Positions 1 through 8,897 of a stretch of DNA of 64,000 nucleotides are shown one piece after another. Made by a program: the position numbers and the translations under genes. Positions within the stretch are counted from its first letter, which is position 1; every line of letters starts with the position of its first letter. The stretch is from Cyclobacteriaceae bacterium (GTDB lineage: Bacteria > Bacteroidota > Bacteroidia > Cytophagales > Cyclobacteriaceae). The notes under the pieces are model-generated. The model did not search any database. It saw only the letters and a program-made list of their open reading frames with translations, and was not told where the DNA came from. The DNA lies in contig JABFRS010000001.1 in the NCBI GenBank assembly GCA_013141055.1, positions 2,903,319-2,967,318 of the forward strand. Direction: 5' to 3'.

Positions 1-1
1 T

Positions 2-715
2 ATTGCATTGACTGAAAAGTGTCATGTGAATCGTCATGATTCATGGAGAGAGACCTTTCGCAACTTTGACAGAATTGAATATGAGAAGGTAATTCAAAAG
101 GAGTTTAATCCTTCCGGTGAGTTGATGATGGCGGAGGTCATCAATCATCTTTCAAACCTTACAAAGGGAGAGTCCATTGTGGTGACGGATGTTGGTCAGC
201 ATCAAATGGTGACATCGCGTTATTATAAATTCAAAAGCCCAAGAACGAATGTTACTTCTGGTGGGGCAGGTACCATGGGCTTTGCACTTCCTGCGGCGAT
301 TGGCGCCAAACTTGCAATGCCGCATCAGCAAGTGGTAGCTGTGATCGGTGATGGAGGATACCAAATGACTATCCAGGAACTTGGTACAATCATGCAGTAT
401 AAAATACCGGTTAAAGTGCTGGTGTTGAATAACAACTTCCTGGGAATGGTTCGTCAATGGCAGCAACTTTTCCATCAGAAGCGCTATTCATTTACAGAGA
501 TGCAGAATCCTGATTTTATAAAAATCGCAGAAGCTTATAATGTTACTGCCCGAAAGGTTGAGAAGAGGGAAGATCTACAGGGTGCTTTGAAAGAAATGTT
601 GGATGCTAAAACTTCTTATTTTCTGGAGGTGGTAGTTGGAAAGGAAGACAATGTATTTCCGATGATCCCAACAGGAGCAGGAGTGTCGGATATTTTACTC
701 GAACAACCCAAATAG
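2..715 (+). CDS. ilvB: Acetolactate synthase large subunit, C-terminal part (5' end outside window)
   Basis: This is the C-terminal third of the thiamine-diphosphate enzyme that condenses two pyruvates to acetolactate (valine/leucine branch) or pyruvate with 2-ketobutyrate (isoleucine branch). The frame is open to the left edge, so the gene is 5'-truncated by the window; about 237 residues are visible of the usual 560-590. The ThDP/Mg binding motif is intact: it starts at GDGGYQMTIQEL and closes about 30 residues on with NNN. The preceding TSGGAGTMGFALPAAIGAK is the standard family stretch. Its TAG stop is one base from the next ATG, so it is translationally coupled to the small-subunit gene and forms the start of the visible ilv operon. 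The identification is secure; isozyme class cannot be judged without the N-terminus. Confidence 0.95.
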   Translation: MALTEKCHVNRHDSWRETFRNFDRIEYEKVIQKEFNPSGELMMAEVINHLSNLTKGESIVVTDVGQHQMVTSRYYKFKSPRTNVTSGGAGTMGFALPAAIGAKLAMPHQQVVAVIGDGGYQMTIQELGTIMQYKIPVKVLVLNNNFLGMVRQWQQLFHQKRYSFTEMQNPDFIKIAEAYNVTARKVEKREDLQGALKEMLDAKTSYFLEVVVGKEDNVFPMIPTGAGVSDILLEQPK

Positions 716-716
716 T

Positions 717-1007
717 ATGAAGCAGGATTTCACATTGGAGCTTTCGTCCGACAATAATTTCTCTGTGCTGAATAGAATCATAAATATTCTTAACAGGAGA
801 AGAGTAAGGGTGAAGAAAATGATGGCCTTTGAGAATGAGGATGATTTTCGTCGTGGCGGAATTATTATGCTTCTGTACACCACGCCTGACTTAATGGAGA
901 AGGTAAAAGTGCAACTGGAAAAACTTATTGAGACCGATGAGGTGAATGTATTTGAAGGTAGTGCTTCTTACCTTGAATTCAGTGAAAGAATAATTGATGT
1001 AGACTAA
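717..1007 (+). CDS. ilvN: Acetolactate synthase small (regulatory) subunit, short IlvM-like form
   Basis: The 96-residue protein is a single ACT domain that should bind and activate the catalytic subunit encoded one base upstream. Family small subunits of the IlvN/IlvH type are about 160-180 residues with an ACT domain plus a second ferredoxin-like domain; here only the first is present, similar in size to E. coli IlvM (about 87 residues). The ACT start has SDNNFSVLNRIINIL where family members usually have a Gly in the ligand loop (ENxPGVLxRI), so the valine-binding loop looks altered. The gene sits between ilvB and ilvC and the function follows mainly from that position. Weak feedback by valine is an inference from the shortened domain. 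Confidence 0.85.
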   Translation: MKQDFTLELSSDNNFSVLNRIINILNRRRVRVKKMMAFENEDDFRRGGIIMLLYTTPDLMEKVKVQLEKLIETDEVNVFEGSASYLEFSERIIDVD

Positions 1008-1042
1008 AAATAAAAAAACAATAACTTTTTAAAACACGAACT

Positions 1043-2113
1043 ATGGCAAAGATCAATTTTGGTGGCACAATGGAAGAGGTGGTAACACGGGAAGAATTTC
1101 CGATGGAAAAAGCATTGGAAGTTTTGCAAAAGGAAACCATTGCAATCATTGGATATGGAGTCCAAGGTCCGGCTCAGGCCCTCAATCTTCGCGACAATGG
1201 ATTTAATGTGATTGTTGGTCAACGCAAAGGTTCCAAAACATGGAATAAAGCTGTAGAGCATGGCTGGATCCCGGGTGAAACTTTATTTGAAATTGAAGAA
1301 GCTGCCAAGCGCGGAACGATTCTTGAGTTCTTATTGTCTGATGCTGGTCAGATTGCTTTGTGGCCAACTATCAAACCTTATCTTACAAAAGGCAAAACAC
1401 TTTACTTCTCTCATGGCTTTGGCATTACTTTCAAAGATCAAACGGGAATTATTCCTCCAGCGGATGTTGACGTTGTGCTTGCAGCTCCGAAAGGTTCCGG
1501 TACTTCTGTTCGCAGATTATTTTTGCAGGGTAAAGGAATTAATTCAAGCTATGCTGTTTTTCAGGATGCTTCCGGAAACGCTACAACGAAAGCAATTGCT
1601 CTTGGCATTGGTGTAGGCTCTGGTTACTTGTTCCAGACAGATTTCAAAAAAGAAGTGTACTCTGATTTGACAGGCGAACGTGGCACATTGATGGGTGCCA
1701 TTGCTGGTATCTTTGAAGCTCAGTATGAAGTTTTGCGTTCAAAAGGACACACGCCTTCTGAGGCTTTCAACGAGACTGTTGAAGAATTGACACAGAGCTT
1801 AATGCCATTGGTAGCAGAGAATGGAATGGATTGGATGTATGCCAACTGTTCAACAACTGCTCAACGTGGTGCACTTGACTGGAAAAAGAAATTCAAAGCA
1901 GCGACATTACCTGTGTTCAAGGAGCTTTATGATAGCGTAGCGAGCGGTGCTGAAGCAAAACGTACAATTGAAACTTGCAGCAAACCGGATTATCGTGAAA
2001 AGCTTGCAGAAGAATTGAAAGAAGTTCGTGAAAGCGAATTATGGCAGGCAGGTGCAGCGGTCAGAGCATTGCGCCCGGAAAAAGAAAAAGTAGCCGCCAG
2101 CATGATCAACTAA
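1043..2113 (+). CDS. ilvC: Ketol-acid reductoisomerase (fungal/Bacteroidota-type)
   Basis: IlvC isomerises and reduces acetolactate or acetohydroxybutyrate to the dihydroxy acid using NADPH and Mg. The N-terminal Rossmann motif is visible as GYGVQGPAQALNLRDNG, followed by VGQRKGSKTW, the cofactor-selectivity loop. The knotted catalytic domain contains DLTGERGTLMGA, EAFNETVEE and CSTTAQRGALDW with the expected acidic metal ligands. At 356 residues it is longer than the common bacterial class I form (about 330) and shorter than class II (about 490). Stretches such as SHGFG, APKGSGTSVR, GINSSYAV and KPDYREKLEEEL-like KPDYREKLAEEL recall yeast Ilv5 rather than E. coli IlvC, a resemblance known for Bacteroidota. 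It lies 35 nt after ilvN in the same operon. Confidence 0.96.
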   Translation: MAKINFGGTMEEVVTREEFPMEKALEVLQKETIAIIGYGVQGPAQALNLRDNGFNVIVGQRKGSKTWNKAVEHGWIPGETLFEIEEAAKRGTILEFLLSDAGQIALWPTIKPYLTKGKTLYFSHGFGITFKDQTGIIPPADVDVVLAAPKGSGTSVRRLFLQGKGINSSYAVFQDASGNATTKAIALGIGVGSGYLFQTDFKKEVYSDLTGERGTLMGAIAGIFEAQYEVLRSKGHTPSEAFNETVEELTQSLMPLVAENGMDWMYANCSTTAQRGALDWKKKFKAATLPVFKELYDSVASGAEAKRTIETCSKPDYREKLAEELKEVRESELWQAGAAVRALRPEKEKVAASMIN

Positions 2114-2154
2114 TCATTAACGTTTAGTTACCAACCAAGAACATAATCTGTAAA

Positions 2155-3405
2155 ATGCAATCGACCGTAAAACAAACACTCGACATCAACTCCGCATACG
2201 AGGTGCTAAAGAGTGTTGTATTAAAGACTCCCCTTCAGTATCATCGCAAACTATCAGAAAAGTTTGGTGCTGAAATTTATCTGAAGAGGGAAGATCTTCA
2301 GGTCGTTCGCTCATATAAGATTAGAGGTGCTTATAATTTAATTCAAAGTCTAACGCCTGAGCAACGTAAACGCGGAGTTGTTTGTGCCAGTGCTGGAAAC
2401 CATGCACAAGGAGTTGCCTTCTCTTGTAAGGAACTTGATATAAAAGGTGTCATCTATATGCCGGCAATAACTCCGAAGCAGAAGATTAATCAGGTAAAAA
2501 TGTTTGGTGGCAGCAATATCGAAATTGTTCTCATTGGAGACACGTTTGATGAATGCCAGGCCCATGCTCTTGAGTATGTTGATGCACATAAAAGTGTATT
2601 TATTCCTCCTTTTGATCATGTTAAAGTCATGGAGGGGCAGGGCACTGTTGCAAAGGAAATCCTTGAAGAGCAGTCCAATATTGACTTTGTATTTGTTCCG
2701 ATTGGTGGTGGTGGTTTGTGTGCAGGTTTGGGAACTTACTTTCAGACTTATTCACCTCAAACAAAAATTATTGGTGTTGAACCTCAGGGAGCGCCTTCGA
2801 TGAAGGAGGCTTTAAAAGCAGGCAAGCCGGTGGTTCTTGATTCTATTCAGAGGTTTGTGGACGGTGCTTCTGTAAAGAAAGTGGGTGATTTTACTTTTCC
2901 GATATGTAAGGAAGTATTATCTGATATGTTGCTCGTTCCGGAAGGAAAAGCAAGTTCCACTATTCTTCAATTATACAATGAGGATGCAATCGTAGCGGAG
3001 CCTGCTGGTGCTCTATCGATTGCTGCATTGGATCAGTATGCAGATCAACTGAAGGGTAAAAAGGCGGTTTGCATTCTTAGTGGGGGTAATAATGACATCG
3101 ATCGTATGCAGGAGATCAAAGAGCGGTCTCTTTTGTTCGAAGGATTAAAGCACTATTTCATTGTTCGTTTCGCGCAACGTCCGGGAGCTTTAAAAGAGTT
3201 TGTTAATCATATCCTTGGTCCAAATGATGATATTGTTCGCTTTGAATTCATTCAAAAGCATAACAAGGAAACCGGTCCTGCTTTGATTGGAATCGAAGTT
3301 AAGTCGAAAGAAGATTTTACCTTGCTGATCGACCGGATGAATAGTCACAAGTTGAATTATACACTTGTGAATCAAAATGAAAATCTGTTTGAGTATTTGG
3401 TATAG
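2155..3405 (+). CDS. ilvA: Threonine ammonia-lyase (threonine dehydratase)
   Basis: IlvA deaminates threonine to 2-ketobutyrate, the first committed step to isoleucine, in the cytoplasm. The 416-residue protein has the fold-type II PLP catalytic domain (about residues 15-320) with the Schiff-base lysine in VVRSYKIRGAYN, the substrate loop SAGNHAQGVA and the phosphate-binding glycine loop GGGGLCAG. Residues about 325-416 form a single ACT-like regulatory domain (HYFIVRFAQRPGALKEFV). This is the short Bacillus-like architecture, not the two-ACT enterobacterial form. It ends the ilv operon 41 nt after ilvC, immediately before a strong bidirectional terminator. It could in principle be a catabolic enzyme, but the ilv context and the regulatory domain favour biosynthesis. 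Confidence 0.95.
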   Translation: MQSTVKQTLDINSAYEVLKSVVLKTPLQYHRKLSEKFGAEIYLKREDLQVVRSYKIRGAYNLIQSLTPEQRKRGVVCASAGNHAQGVAFSCKELDIKGVIYMPAITPKQKINQVKMFGGSNIEIVLIGDTFDECQAHALEYVDAHKSVFIPPFDHVKVMEGQGTVAKEILEEQSNIDFVFVPIGGGGLCAGLGTYFQTYSPQTKIIGVEPQGAPSMKEALKAGKPVVLDSIQRFVDGASVKKVGDFTFPICKEVLSDMLLVPEGKASSTILQLYNEDAIVAEPAGALSIAALDQYADQLKGKKAVCILSGGNNDIDRMQEIKERSLLFEGLKHYFIVRFAQRPGALKEFVNHILGPNDDIVRFEFIQKHNKETGPALIGIEVKSKEDFTLLIDRMNSHKLNYTLVNQNENLFEYLV

Positions 3406-3433
3406 CCAGTTGATTCGACTCTATATAAATAGA

Positions 3434-3470
3434 AAAGGCGCCTCCATAAAACGGAAGCGCCTTTATTTTA
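3434..3470. terminator. Bidirectional intrinsic terminator between ilvA and the convergent secreted-protein gene
   Basis: Arms 3434-3445 (AAAGGCGCCTCC) and 3453-3464 (GGAAGCGCCTTT) pair over 12 bp with one C-A mismatch around a 7-nt loop. The outer A/T pairs give U-tracts on either strand, so it can end both the ilv operon and the convergent minus-strand gene. Confidence 0.8.
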
Positions 3471-3488
3471 AAGCCACTTAGATTTAGA

Positions 3489-4499
3489 TTATTTCTCCCC
3501 CATTTTAATCTTCTCAACAAGAGCATCAGCATAAGTCTCCATTGCTTTCTTTGCTGCTGTCTTATATTTATCTCTGGTAGTTTGAATCAACACAGGAGTG
3601 AGTTCTTTTCTGAAAGCGAATTGTTTGGCGACACCGCTTCTAGCCTTTGAAACATCTTCTGTCATTGACTCAGCATATTTTGTGTGTGATTCAATATCGT
3701 TCCACATCATCAGGAATTCGAGGCCACCTTTTTTCGTTGAGAACAGGGTGAATGTCTTCTCAGTATTTCCTACTCTCATTTCGGGATTGATGGCCCATGT
3801 ATATTTCTTTTTGCTGGATGCAGGACGATACCAGCCGTTACCCAGATCCTGAGCGGCCACTGACTTGATGTCAAGGTTTACCATAACATCAGCAAAGTCA
3901 ACCGTTAATTTGAAAAATGCAGCTACAGCATCCAGGTCTTTGGAGAAATCTATCGCGCGTTTTCCTTTACCGAACGCAAAGCCTGTCATTCCCTGATGTA
4001 ATTGCTTGCCTCCAAGCGCCGTCACAGTCACCCATTCCTGGCCGCCTCCTTTTTCTTCCTTGAAATCTTTGTTATCCTCACTCTCATCAACTTTTAGATA
4101 GAAGTCATGCGCAGTAATGTTGTTCCAGCTCACAGTATCTATTCCGATTGATTTGAATTGTTTTTGCAGATAGTAATAGAAGTAATCTGTGATCTCCTGA
4201 TATTCCTTTTGAGTCATATCACCGTCCGTAAACTCCATGTAAGCTGATACTCTTGCGCCAGCAATATCCCGGTTTCCACCTTTAGCCTGAGCAATCGTCT
4301 TTGCTGTAGTGGTCAGTTTGTAGGTTACTGTCAATTGAGCCAAGGCAAGTCTCTTCATATCGAAGAGGATCTTTGACTTTTCCACTTTGAATTTATCTGA
4401 TTCTCTTTTTTCTACCACTGCGCCTTTGCCTTTTTTCTGAGCGAACGTCAGCGTGGCGCCTAAAGCAATAATTGCGATGAGGCTTAAAATCTTTTTCAT
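3489..4499 (-). CDS. Secreted or periplasmic protein of unknown function
   Basis: I do not recognise a named family. The 336-residue product begins with a clean signal peptide (MKKILSLIAIIALGATLTFA, cleavage before QKKGKG), so it is exported. The mature part is rich in Lys, with a highly basic start (KKGKGAVVEKRESDK), an internal glycine-rich turn (KEEKGGGQEW) and a mostly alpha/beta composition; no transmembrane segment, lipobox or sorting domain is seen. It is monocistronic: a terminator lies 3' of it, and about 190 nt separate its start from the 3' end of the next minus-strand gene, a response regulator. Expression and export look genuine; function is open. Confidence 0.8.
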   Translation of the reverse strand: MKKILSLIAIIALGATLTFAQKKGKGAVVEKRESDKFKVEKSKILFDMKRLALAQLTVTYKLTTTAKTIAQAKGGNRDIAGARVSAYMEFTDGDMTQKEYQEITDYFYYYLQKQFKSIGIDTVSWNNITAHDFYLKVDESEDNKDFKEEKGGGQEWVTVTALGGKQLHQGMTGFAFGKGKRAIDFSKDLDAVAAFFKLTVDFADVMVNLDIKSVAAQDLGNGWYRPASSKKKYTWAINPEMRVGNTEKTFTLFSTKKGGLEFLMMWNDIESHTKYAESMTEDVSKARSGVAKQFAFRKELTPVLIQTTRDKYKTAAKKAMETYADALVEKIKMGEK

Positions 4500-4690
4500 A
4501 AGGGTTGAGTTTTTTTTATTGTAAATGTGGTTGAAGAAGCTGCGGAGAGCAATACGCAGAGTATCGTATTTGAATAATCAGGATGTTGGGATCCCATTTA
4601 AGGAGTTACATATGAGATATCAGCGGTCATTGCATGATTGTAAGCCGTGTATATACCAGCTTTATGCTTTTGGGGTGGAGCAGGATATTC

Positions 4691-5350
4691 TTAAACTATT
4701 TTGTGCTGTATTGCCTTCTGTACGGCATCTACCTTATTATGCACCTGAAGTTTGCGGTAGACATTTTCAATGTGCTTGCGGACCGTTCCGTAACTGATGA
4801 AGAGATTTTCGCCAATGCGCTCATAGCTTAAGCCAGCCTTCAATTGTTCAAGGATTTCAATCTCTCTTTTTGTAAGATCAATGACTTCCTGATTTACAGA
4901 TTGCTTTAACGGACCCCCACTTACCATCATTTTCAATACTCGTGCAGCGATTCCGGCAGACATTCCTGCACCGCCTTCCATAGTTTCAAGAATGGCTTGA
5001 TGAATTTTTGTTCCCTTCTCATCTTTTAGCAAATATCCGTCAGCACCTGCCCGGATCGATTCGAAAATGTTATCATCATCCTCAAAAATTGTGAGCATAA
5101 GAATCTTAATTCCCGGATAATCTTTTTTTACTCTTCGCGTAGTTTCAATTCCATTGAGGATTGGCATTTCGATGTCCATAAGTATGACATCCACTCTGCC
5201 TGACCCAGGAATTTTGTCAATCAGATCGCTTCCATTATTGGCCGTCACGCATGCCTGAATGTTACTCATGCTTTTTATTTTTTCCAGGATGACATTCAAT
5301 GCAAATGAATTATCCTCAGCTATTGCTACGCGGATGGCAGGTGTACTCAT
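4691..5350 (-). CDS. NarL/FixJ-type two-component response regulator
   Basis: The 219-residue cytoplasmic regulator has a receiver domain at about residues 6-125 and a LuxR-type helix-turn-helix at about 150-215. The phosphoacceptor is D59 in VDVILMDIEMP, with the acidic pair in IAEDNS near the N-terminus and the conserved K in YLLKDEKG. The HTH shows LTKREIEILEQLKAGLSYERIGENLFIS and TVRKHIENVYRKL, the DNA-recognition part. It lies 76 nt downstream of the TPR histidine kinase gene on the same strand, which is almost certainly its partner. A promoter-like element in that gap (5380-5411) suggests it may also be transcribed alone. Target genes are unknown. Confidence 0.93.
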   Translation of the reverse strand: MSTPAIRVAIAEDNSFALNVILEKIKSMSNIQACVTANNGSDLIDKIPGSGRVDVILMDIEMPILNGIETTRRVKKDYPGIKILMLTIFEDDDNIFESIRAGADGYLLKDEKGTKIHQAILETMEGGAGMSAGIAARVLKMMVSGGPLKQSVNQEVIDLTKREIEILEQLKAGLSYERIGENLFISYGTVRKHIENVYRKLQVHNKVDAVQKAIQHKIV

Positions 5351-5379
5351 TTGTGAATTGTTAGTGTAAAAAAGCTTTT

Positions 5380-5411
5380 CAAAATTATCTTATTGCATTC
5401 CGGCCACCATA
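5380..5411 (-). promoter_or_regulatory. Putative promoter of the response regulator gene
   Basis: On the minus strand a perfect Bacteroidota -7 box TAATTTTG (5387 to 5380) follows TATG (5411 to 5408; consensus TTTG) after exactly 20 nt. It lies between the kinase stop and the regulator start, giving a leader of roughly 25 nt. Confidence 0.4.
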
Positions 5412-5426
5412 CGCAGAAATGCGGAT

Positions 5427-7382
5427 TTAATCCAGTGGTAATGTTAAAACAATGCTTGTACCCTGTTTTTTTTCAGATTTTATACTGATAGTTCCCTTTG
5501 CGTTGCTAGCATGCAATTGCATGTTTTTTAAACCGTTTCCGTCTCCGGAAGTATTCTGATCAAATCCATTGCCATCATCTGATATGGTGAGCTGAAGATC
5601 ATTATCAGAAGAAGATGTCAGATTGATATTGATATGATGTGCTCCTGAGTGTTTAATGGCGTTGCTCACTGCCTCTTGGGCAACTCTGAAAATGGCCGCT
5701 GCCTTTGGTGAAGGAATAATGTTGGATGGATCAGCATTCAGGACCATATCGATGGTTAATGTCGCCGACTGATTCAAAAAGTTGAAGTATTCTTTCAACT
5801 TGAGCTGAAGTTCTTCCAGGTTTACATTGTCTTTATTGATGAACCATACTGTTCTTCTTAATTCATGCAATGTATTTTTTGCAAACAGGGACAATTGTTC
5901 TGCTTTTTCGCTGGATTCGGGTGCAGATCTTTCAGCCAGATTTTCGGTAGCCGTGTATAAAAACAGAAGCCTTGAACCGATGTTATCATGAAGATCCCTG
6001 GAAATCCGAAGCCTGTCCTGATGTAATTCATTCTCAAGTTTTGCTTCTGCAAGCTTTAGCTGAAACTCTGATTCCTGTTTGAGCTTCTTTCTTCGGGCCA
6101 GTTGATTTTGATAAATGAGAACTCCAAGGATCAGCAGGAAGAGGGTTGCCGATGCAAGTGAGAGCACCTGAATATTTCTTTGTTCCAACTCAAGTGCATT
6201 GGTGGCAAGCAGAACTTTTTGCTGAGAGAGTTCAAGTTCTTTTGCTTCGCTTTCATACTTGACCTCTAGTTCGAAAATGGTTTTTGTTTTGCTTTCTTCA
6301 AACAAGCTATCTTTTAAGGACATGTACTTTTGCTGATATCGATAGGCCTCCTTGTAATCGCCAAGTTCTTTTGCAATGCGCGACATGGCATTGTAGGAAT
6401 CGCGGACCATTTCCTTTGCTCCGATCTTCTCAGCAGAGGCAATGGCTTTATCGGCAAAAAGTTTTGCTTCTGAAACTTTATGGTTTTTGAGGTAGAAGAA
6501 AACGAGATTCTTACTGTTGTAAGCAGCCTCATATTGATTGTCAAATTTTAAGTGCTCATTATATGCCTGTCGGTAATACCCTTCCGCCTTGTCTGGTTGA
6601 TGTAAACTATCGTAGGCAATGGCCATATTGCCAAGGGTATATGGGACATATCGGGTGTAGCCCAATTCTTCATATCCTTTCTTTGCAATCAGGGAATAGT
6701 CTATTGACTTTTGATATTCTTTAGTCTGTAAGAGAACAGAACCAATATTTCCTGAAGTTACAGTGATGCCAAAAGATGAGTTGAGTTTTTTATAGAGTTC
6801 AAGGGCAGTAGTATAGTATTCGAGTACTTTGTCGTATTGCTTCTGTTTTTTATAAACGATTCCAATGTTGCTGAGGATATAAGCCTGTATGGTAACTGCT
6901 CCTGTTTTCTGAGCCATCTGGAGACCTTTGAAATAGGATTGAAGTGCTTTGTCATAATCTCCTTTTTCATCATAAATAATTCCTATGTTGTTTAGAACAT
7001 TAGGCATGCTTAGAGAGTCATCCTTAGAGCTTGTTTCAATGGATTGATTCAGATAGTAGAGGGCACTATCATATTCACCGGATGCCTGCTTAGCACTTCC
7101 AAGACTATTGAAAGCTTTTGAGATGAATTTTTGATTGCGTTTTTGTTTCGCCAGGTAAAGAGCCCGGCGTGCAAACATAATCGCTGAATCAACATTACTG
7201 TTTTTGTAGATCCAGCTCAGTTCATTCAAGGCGATCATTTTACTGGAATCGTTTCCGGTAGAAAACAAATTGTTCAGGCTGTCTATTTGTTTCTTTTGCC
7301 CAAGCAAACTTTCACAGAAAATAACCAGAAAGGTTACTGTCAGTAATGTTGTTAGGACACGGGGAGGTCGAATGCAATCCAT
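5427..7382 (-). CDS. TPR-containing sensor histidine kinase (HisKA_3 / NarX-LytS-like)
   Basis: This 651-residue kinase should sense an extracytoplasmic signal and phosphorylate the adjacent NarL-type regulator. An N-terminal signal/anchor (LTTLLTVTFLVIFCESLLG) is followed by about seven TPR repeats (about residues 60-360; DKALQSYFKGLQMA, DKVLEYYTTALELY and similar), then a coiled coil, a membrane helix near 400-425 (LASATLFLLILGVLIY) and the kinase core. H465 lies in ISRDLHDNIGSRL, the HisKA_3 box. The ATPase domain keeps the N box (AQEAVSNAIKHSG) and G boxes (SDDGNGF, GNGLKNM). TPR-fused kinases of this architecture are common in Bacteroidota. The ligand is unknown. Confidence 0.93.
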   Translation of the reverse strand: MDCIRPPRVLTTLLTVTFLVIFCESLLGQKKQIDSLNNLFSTGNDSSKMIALNELSWIYKNSNVDSAIMFARRALYLAKQKRNQKFISKAFNSLGSAKQASGEYDSALYYLNQSIETSSKDDSLSMPNVLNNIGIIYDEKGDYDKALQSYFKGLQMAQKTGAVTIQAYILSNIGIVYKKQKQYDKVLEYYTTALELYKKLNSSFGITVTSGNIGSVLLQTKEYQKSIDYSLIAKKGYEELGYTRYVPYTLGNMAIAYDSLHQPDKAEGYYRQAYNEHLKFDNQYEAAYNSKNLVFFYLKNHKVSEAKLFADKAIASAEKIGAKEMVRDSYNAMSRIAKELGDYKEAYRYQQKYMSLKDSLFEESKTKTIFELEVKYESEAKELELSQQKVLLATNALELEQRNIQVLSLASATLFLLILGVLIYQNQLARRKKLKQESEFQLKLAEAKLENELHQDRLRISRDLHDNIGSRLLFLYTATENLAERSAPESSEKAEQLSLFAKNTLHELRRTVWFINKDNVNLEELQLKLKEYFNFLNQSATLTIDMVLNADPSNIIPSPKAAAIFRVAQEAVSNAIKHSGAHHININLTSSSDNDLQLTISDDGNGFDQNTSGDGNGLKNMQLHASNAKGTISIKSEKKQGTSIVLTLPLD

Positions 7383-7479
7383 TTCACATTCAATTTATAA
7401 TTTTTTCCAGTTTATTAATGATTGAGGAGTCGTGATCCCGTATCTTAGGAAAGATATTTTTATCAGGTAATCTGTAATT

Positions 7480-8253
7480 ATGGCACAAGGTCTTCTGATT
7501 GACATGGATGGAGTGGTTTACGGCGGTGATCTCATGATCCCCGGCGCGGATGTATTTATTAAAAGTCTTGTCACGGCAAATATTCCATTTAGTTTCATGA
7601 CCAACAACAGTCAGCGGACACGACTGGAAGCCGTTCGAAAGCTTCATAAACTGGGTATGGATGTAACTGAAAAGCACATATATACCAGTGCTATGGCAAC
7701 GGGAAAATTTCTTTCAACACAGATCCCCAATGGTACTGCTTATGTTTTAGGAGAAGGGGGATTGCTGACAAGCCTTCATGAAAACGGCATTACGCTTATT
7801 GATACTGATCCCGATTTCGTGGTGCTCGGTGAAGGGAGAAATTTCACGCTTGAAATGGTGCAGCGTGCTGTTGACATGATATTGGCCGGAGCGAAATTTA
7901 TAACCACGAATCGTGATCCCTCTCCCAAGAAGAAAGGTTGGGCGAATCTTGGAATTGCAGCAACCACTGCTATGATTGAAGAAGCAACTGGTATTGAAGC
8001 ATTTGTTATTGGTAAGCCCAGTCCTGTAATGATGCGATATGCCCGAAAGTCATTAGGATTGGAAGCGGCAGAGACTACCATTATTGGCGATACAATGGAG
8101 ACAGATATCCGCGGGGGTGTTCAGATGGGATATAAGACAATTCTTGTCCTCAGTGGAATTACAAAGAAAGATCATTTGAGCCGATATGCCTTCAAGCCTG
8201 ACATGGTGGTTGAATCAGTAAGCGAGATAAAGTTTCCATTACCATGGTGGTAA
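7480..8253 (+). CDS. HAD-IIA family phosphatase (NagD/PGP-like)
   Basis: A 257-residue cytoplasmic phosphatase of the haloacid dehalogenase superfamily, subfamily IIA. Motif I is DMDGVVYGG near residue 8 (nucleophile and acid/base aspartates), motif II is the Thr in FMTNNSQRTR, the catalytic Lys lies in IGKPSPVMM and the acidic metal motif is GDTMETDIRGG. The order and length match NagD/4-nitrophenylphosphatase proteins, which hydrolyse small phosphates such as UMP, glycolate phosphate or pyridoxal phosphate; the true substrate cannot be read from sequence. It is transcribed divergently from the histidine kinase, starting 97 nt from it, and precedes the OsmC gene by about 70 nt. Confidence 0.92.
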   Translation: MAQGLLIDMDGVVYGGDLMIPGADVFIKSLVTANIPFSFMTNNSQRTRLEAVRKLHKLGMDVTEKHIYTSAMATGKFLSTQIPNGTAYVLGEGGLLTSLHENGITLIDTDPDFVVLGEGRNFTLEMVQRAVDMILAGAKFITTNRDPSPKKKGWANLGIAATTAMIEEATGIEAFVIGKPSPVMMRYARKSLGLEAAETTIIGDTMETDIRGGVQMGYKTILVLSGITKKDHLSRYAFKPDMVVESVSEIKFPLPWW

Positions 8254-8323
8254 ATCACAAGGCGCGGTGAACGCTTTTTAAATAAAACTGTTATTATTGT
8301 TCAACTCTTTAAAAATAAACAAC

Positions 8324-8737
8324 ATGAAACGTAACGCATCAGCACATTGGGAAGGTGATTTGAAAACAGGAAAAGGAAATCTGTCCACTCAAAGCACAAC
8401 TCTTAATAAAACTCAATATTCTTTCAATACCCGTTTTGCAGATGGTGTAGGTACCAATCCTGAAGAACTACTGGCTGCAGCGCATGCTGGATGTTTTACC
8501 ATGGCCATCAGCAGCATTCTTGGTGAAGCTGGTTTTGTTGCAACGTCTCTTGATACTACTGCTGCTGTCACGTTGGAAGGTCTTGACATAAAATCAGTTC
8601 ACCTCTCTATTCAGGGGAAAATTCCAAACATTACAGAAGCAAAGTTTATCGAGATCACAAAGGCGGCAGAGCAAGGATGCTTGATCTCCAAGGTGTTAAA
8701 AATTCCTATTACATCAGAAGCTGTTCTTTTGAAGTAG
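8324..8737 (+). CDS. osmC: OsmC/Ohr family peroxiredoxin
   Basis: A 137-residue thiol peroxidase of the OsmC family, which reduces organic hydroperoxides. Both conserved cysteines are present: the peroxidatic one in [12 protein letters not shown] and the resolving one in [11 protein letters not shown]. The N-terminal strand region [21 protein letters not shown] and the length match E. coli OsmC (about 143). I place the start at the ATG at 8324, since the in-frame TTG 27 nt upstream would only add an uncharacteristic extension. It is a stand-alone gene and a strong hairpin (8856-8887) lies about 120 nt after its stop. An Ohr-type assignment is possible, but the N-terminal sequence fits OsmC better. 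Confidence 0.92.
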   Translation: MKRNASAHWEGDLKTGKGNLSTQSTTLNKTQYSFNTRFADGVGTNPEELLAAAHAGCFTMAISSILGEAGFVATSLDTTAAVTLEGLDIKSVHLSIQGKIPNITEAKFIEITKAAEQGCLISKVLKIPITSEAVLLK

Positions 8738-8855
8738 TGCAGACTCGGATGATGATAGAAACTAACGCTTGTAAGTGATTAAATAAAATTGAACATATAC
8801 TGACGCCATAGCATAAAAATTTATCATATTCGTAACGGGAAAGAAACAAAGAATC

Positions 8856-8897
8856 CGCCCCGGCAAAACAACAGTTTTGTCGGGGCGATTTCGTTTT
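8856..8897 (+). terminator. Strong terminator-like hairpin between osmC and leuC
   Basis: CGCCCCGGCAAAAC (8856-8869) and GTTTTGTCGGGGCG (8874-8887) form a 14-bp stem with one G-U pair and a tetraloop AACA, followed by ATTTCGTTTT. It lies only 39 nt before the leuC GTG, so it is either the osmC terminator or an element inside the leu leader. Confidence 0.7.

Noticed and set aside
1260..1616. Alternative-frame reading inside ilvC
   Set aside because: Leu-rich shadow frame inside a strongly conserved enzyme gene.
4525..4831. Plus-strand frames overlapping the 3' end of the response regulator
   Set aside because: Half of each frame is antisense to the HTH region of a clear gene; the Cys-rich product has no recognisable motif.
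8738..8855. Search for a leucine-codon leader peptide before leuC
   Set aside because: The only small ATG frame encodes MMIETNACK with no leucine; no antiterminator pairing with the hairpin arms was found.
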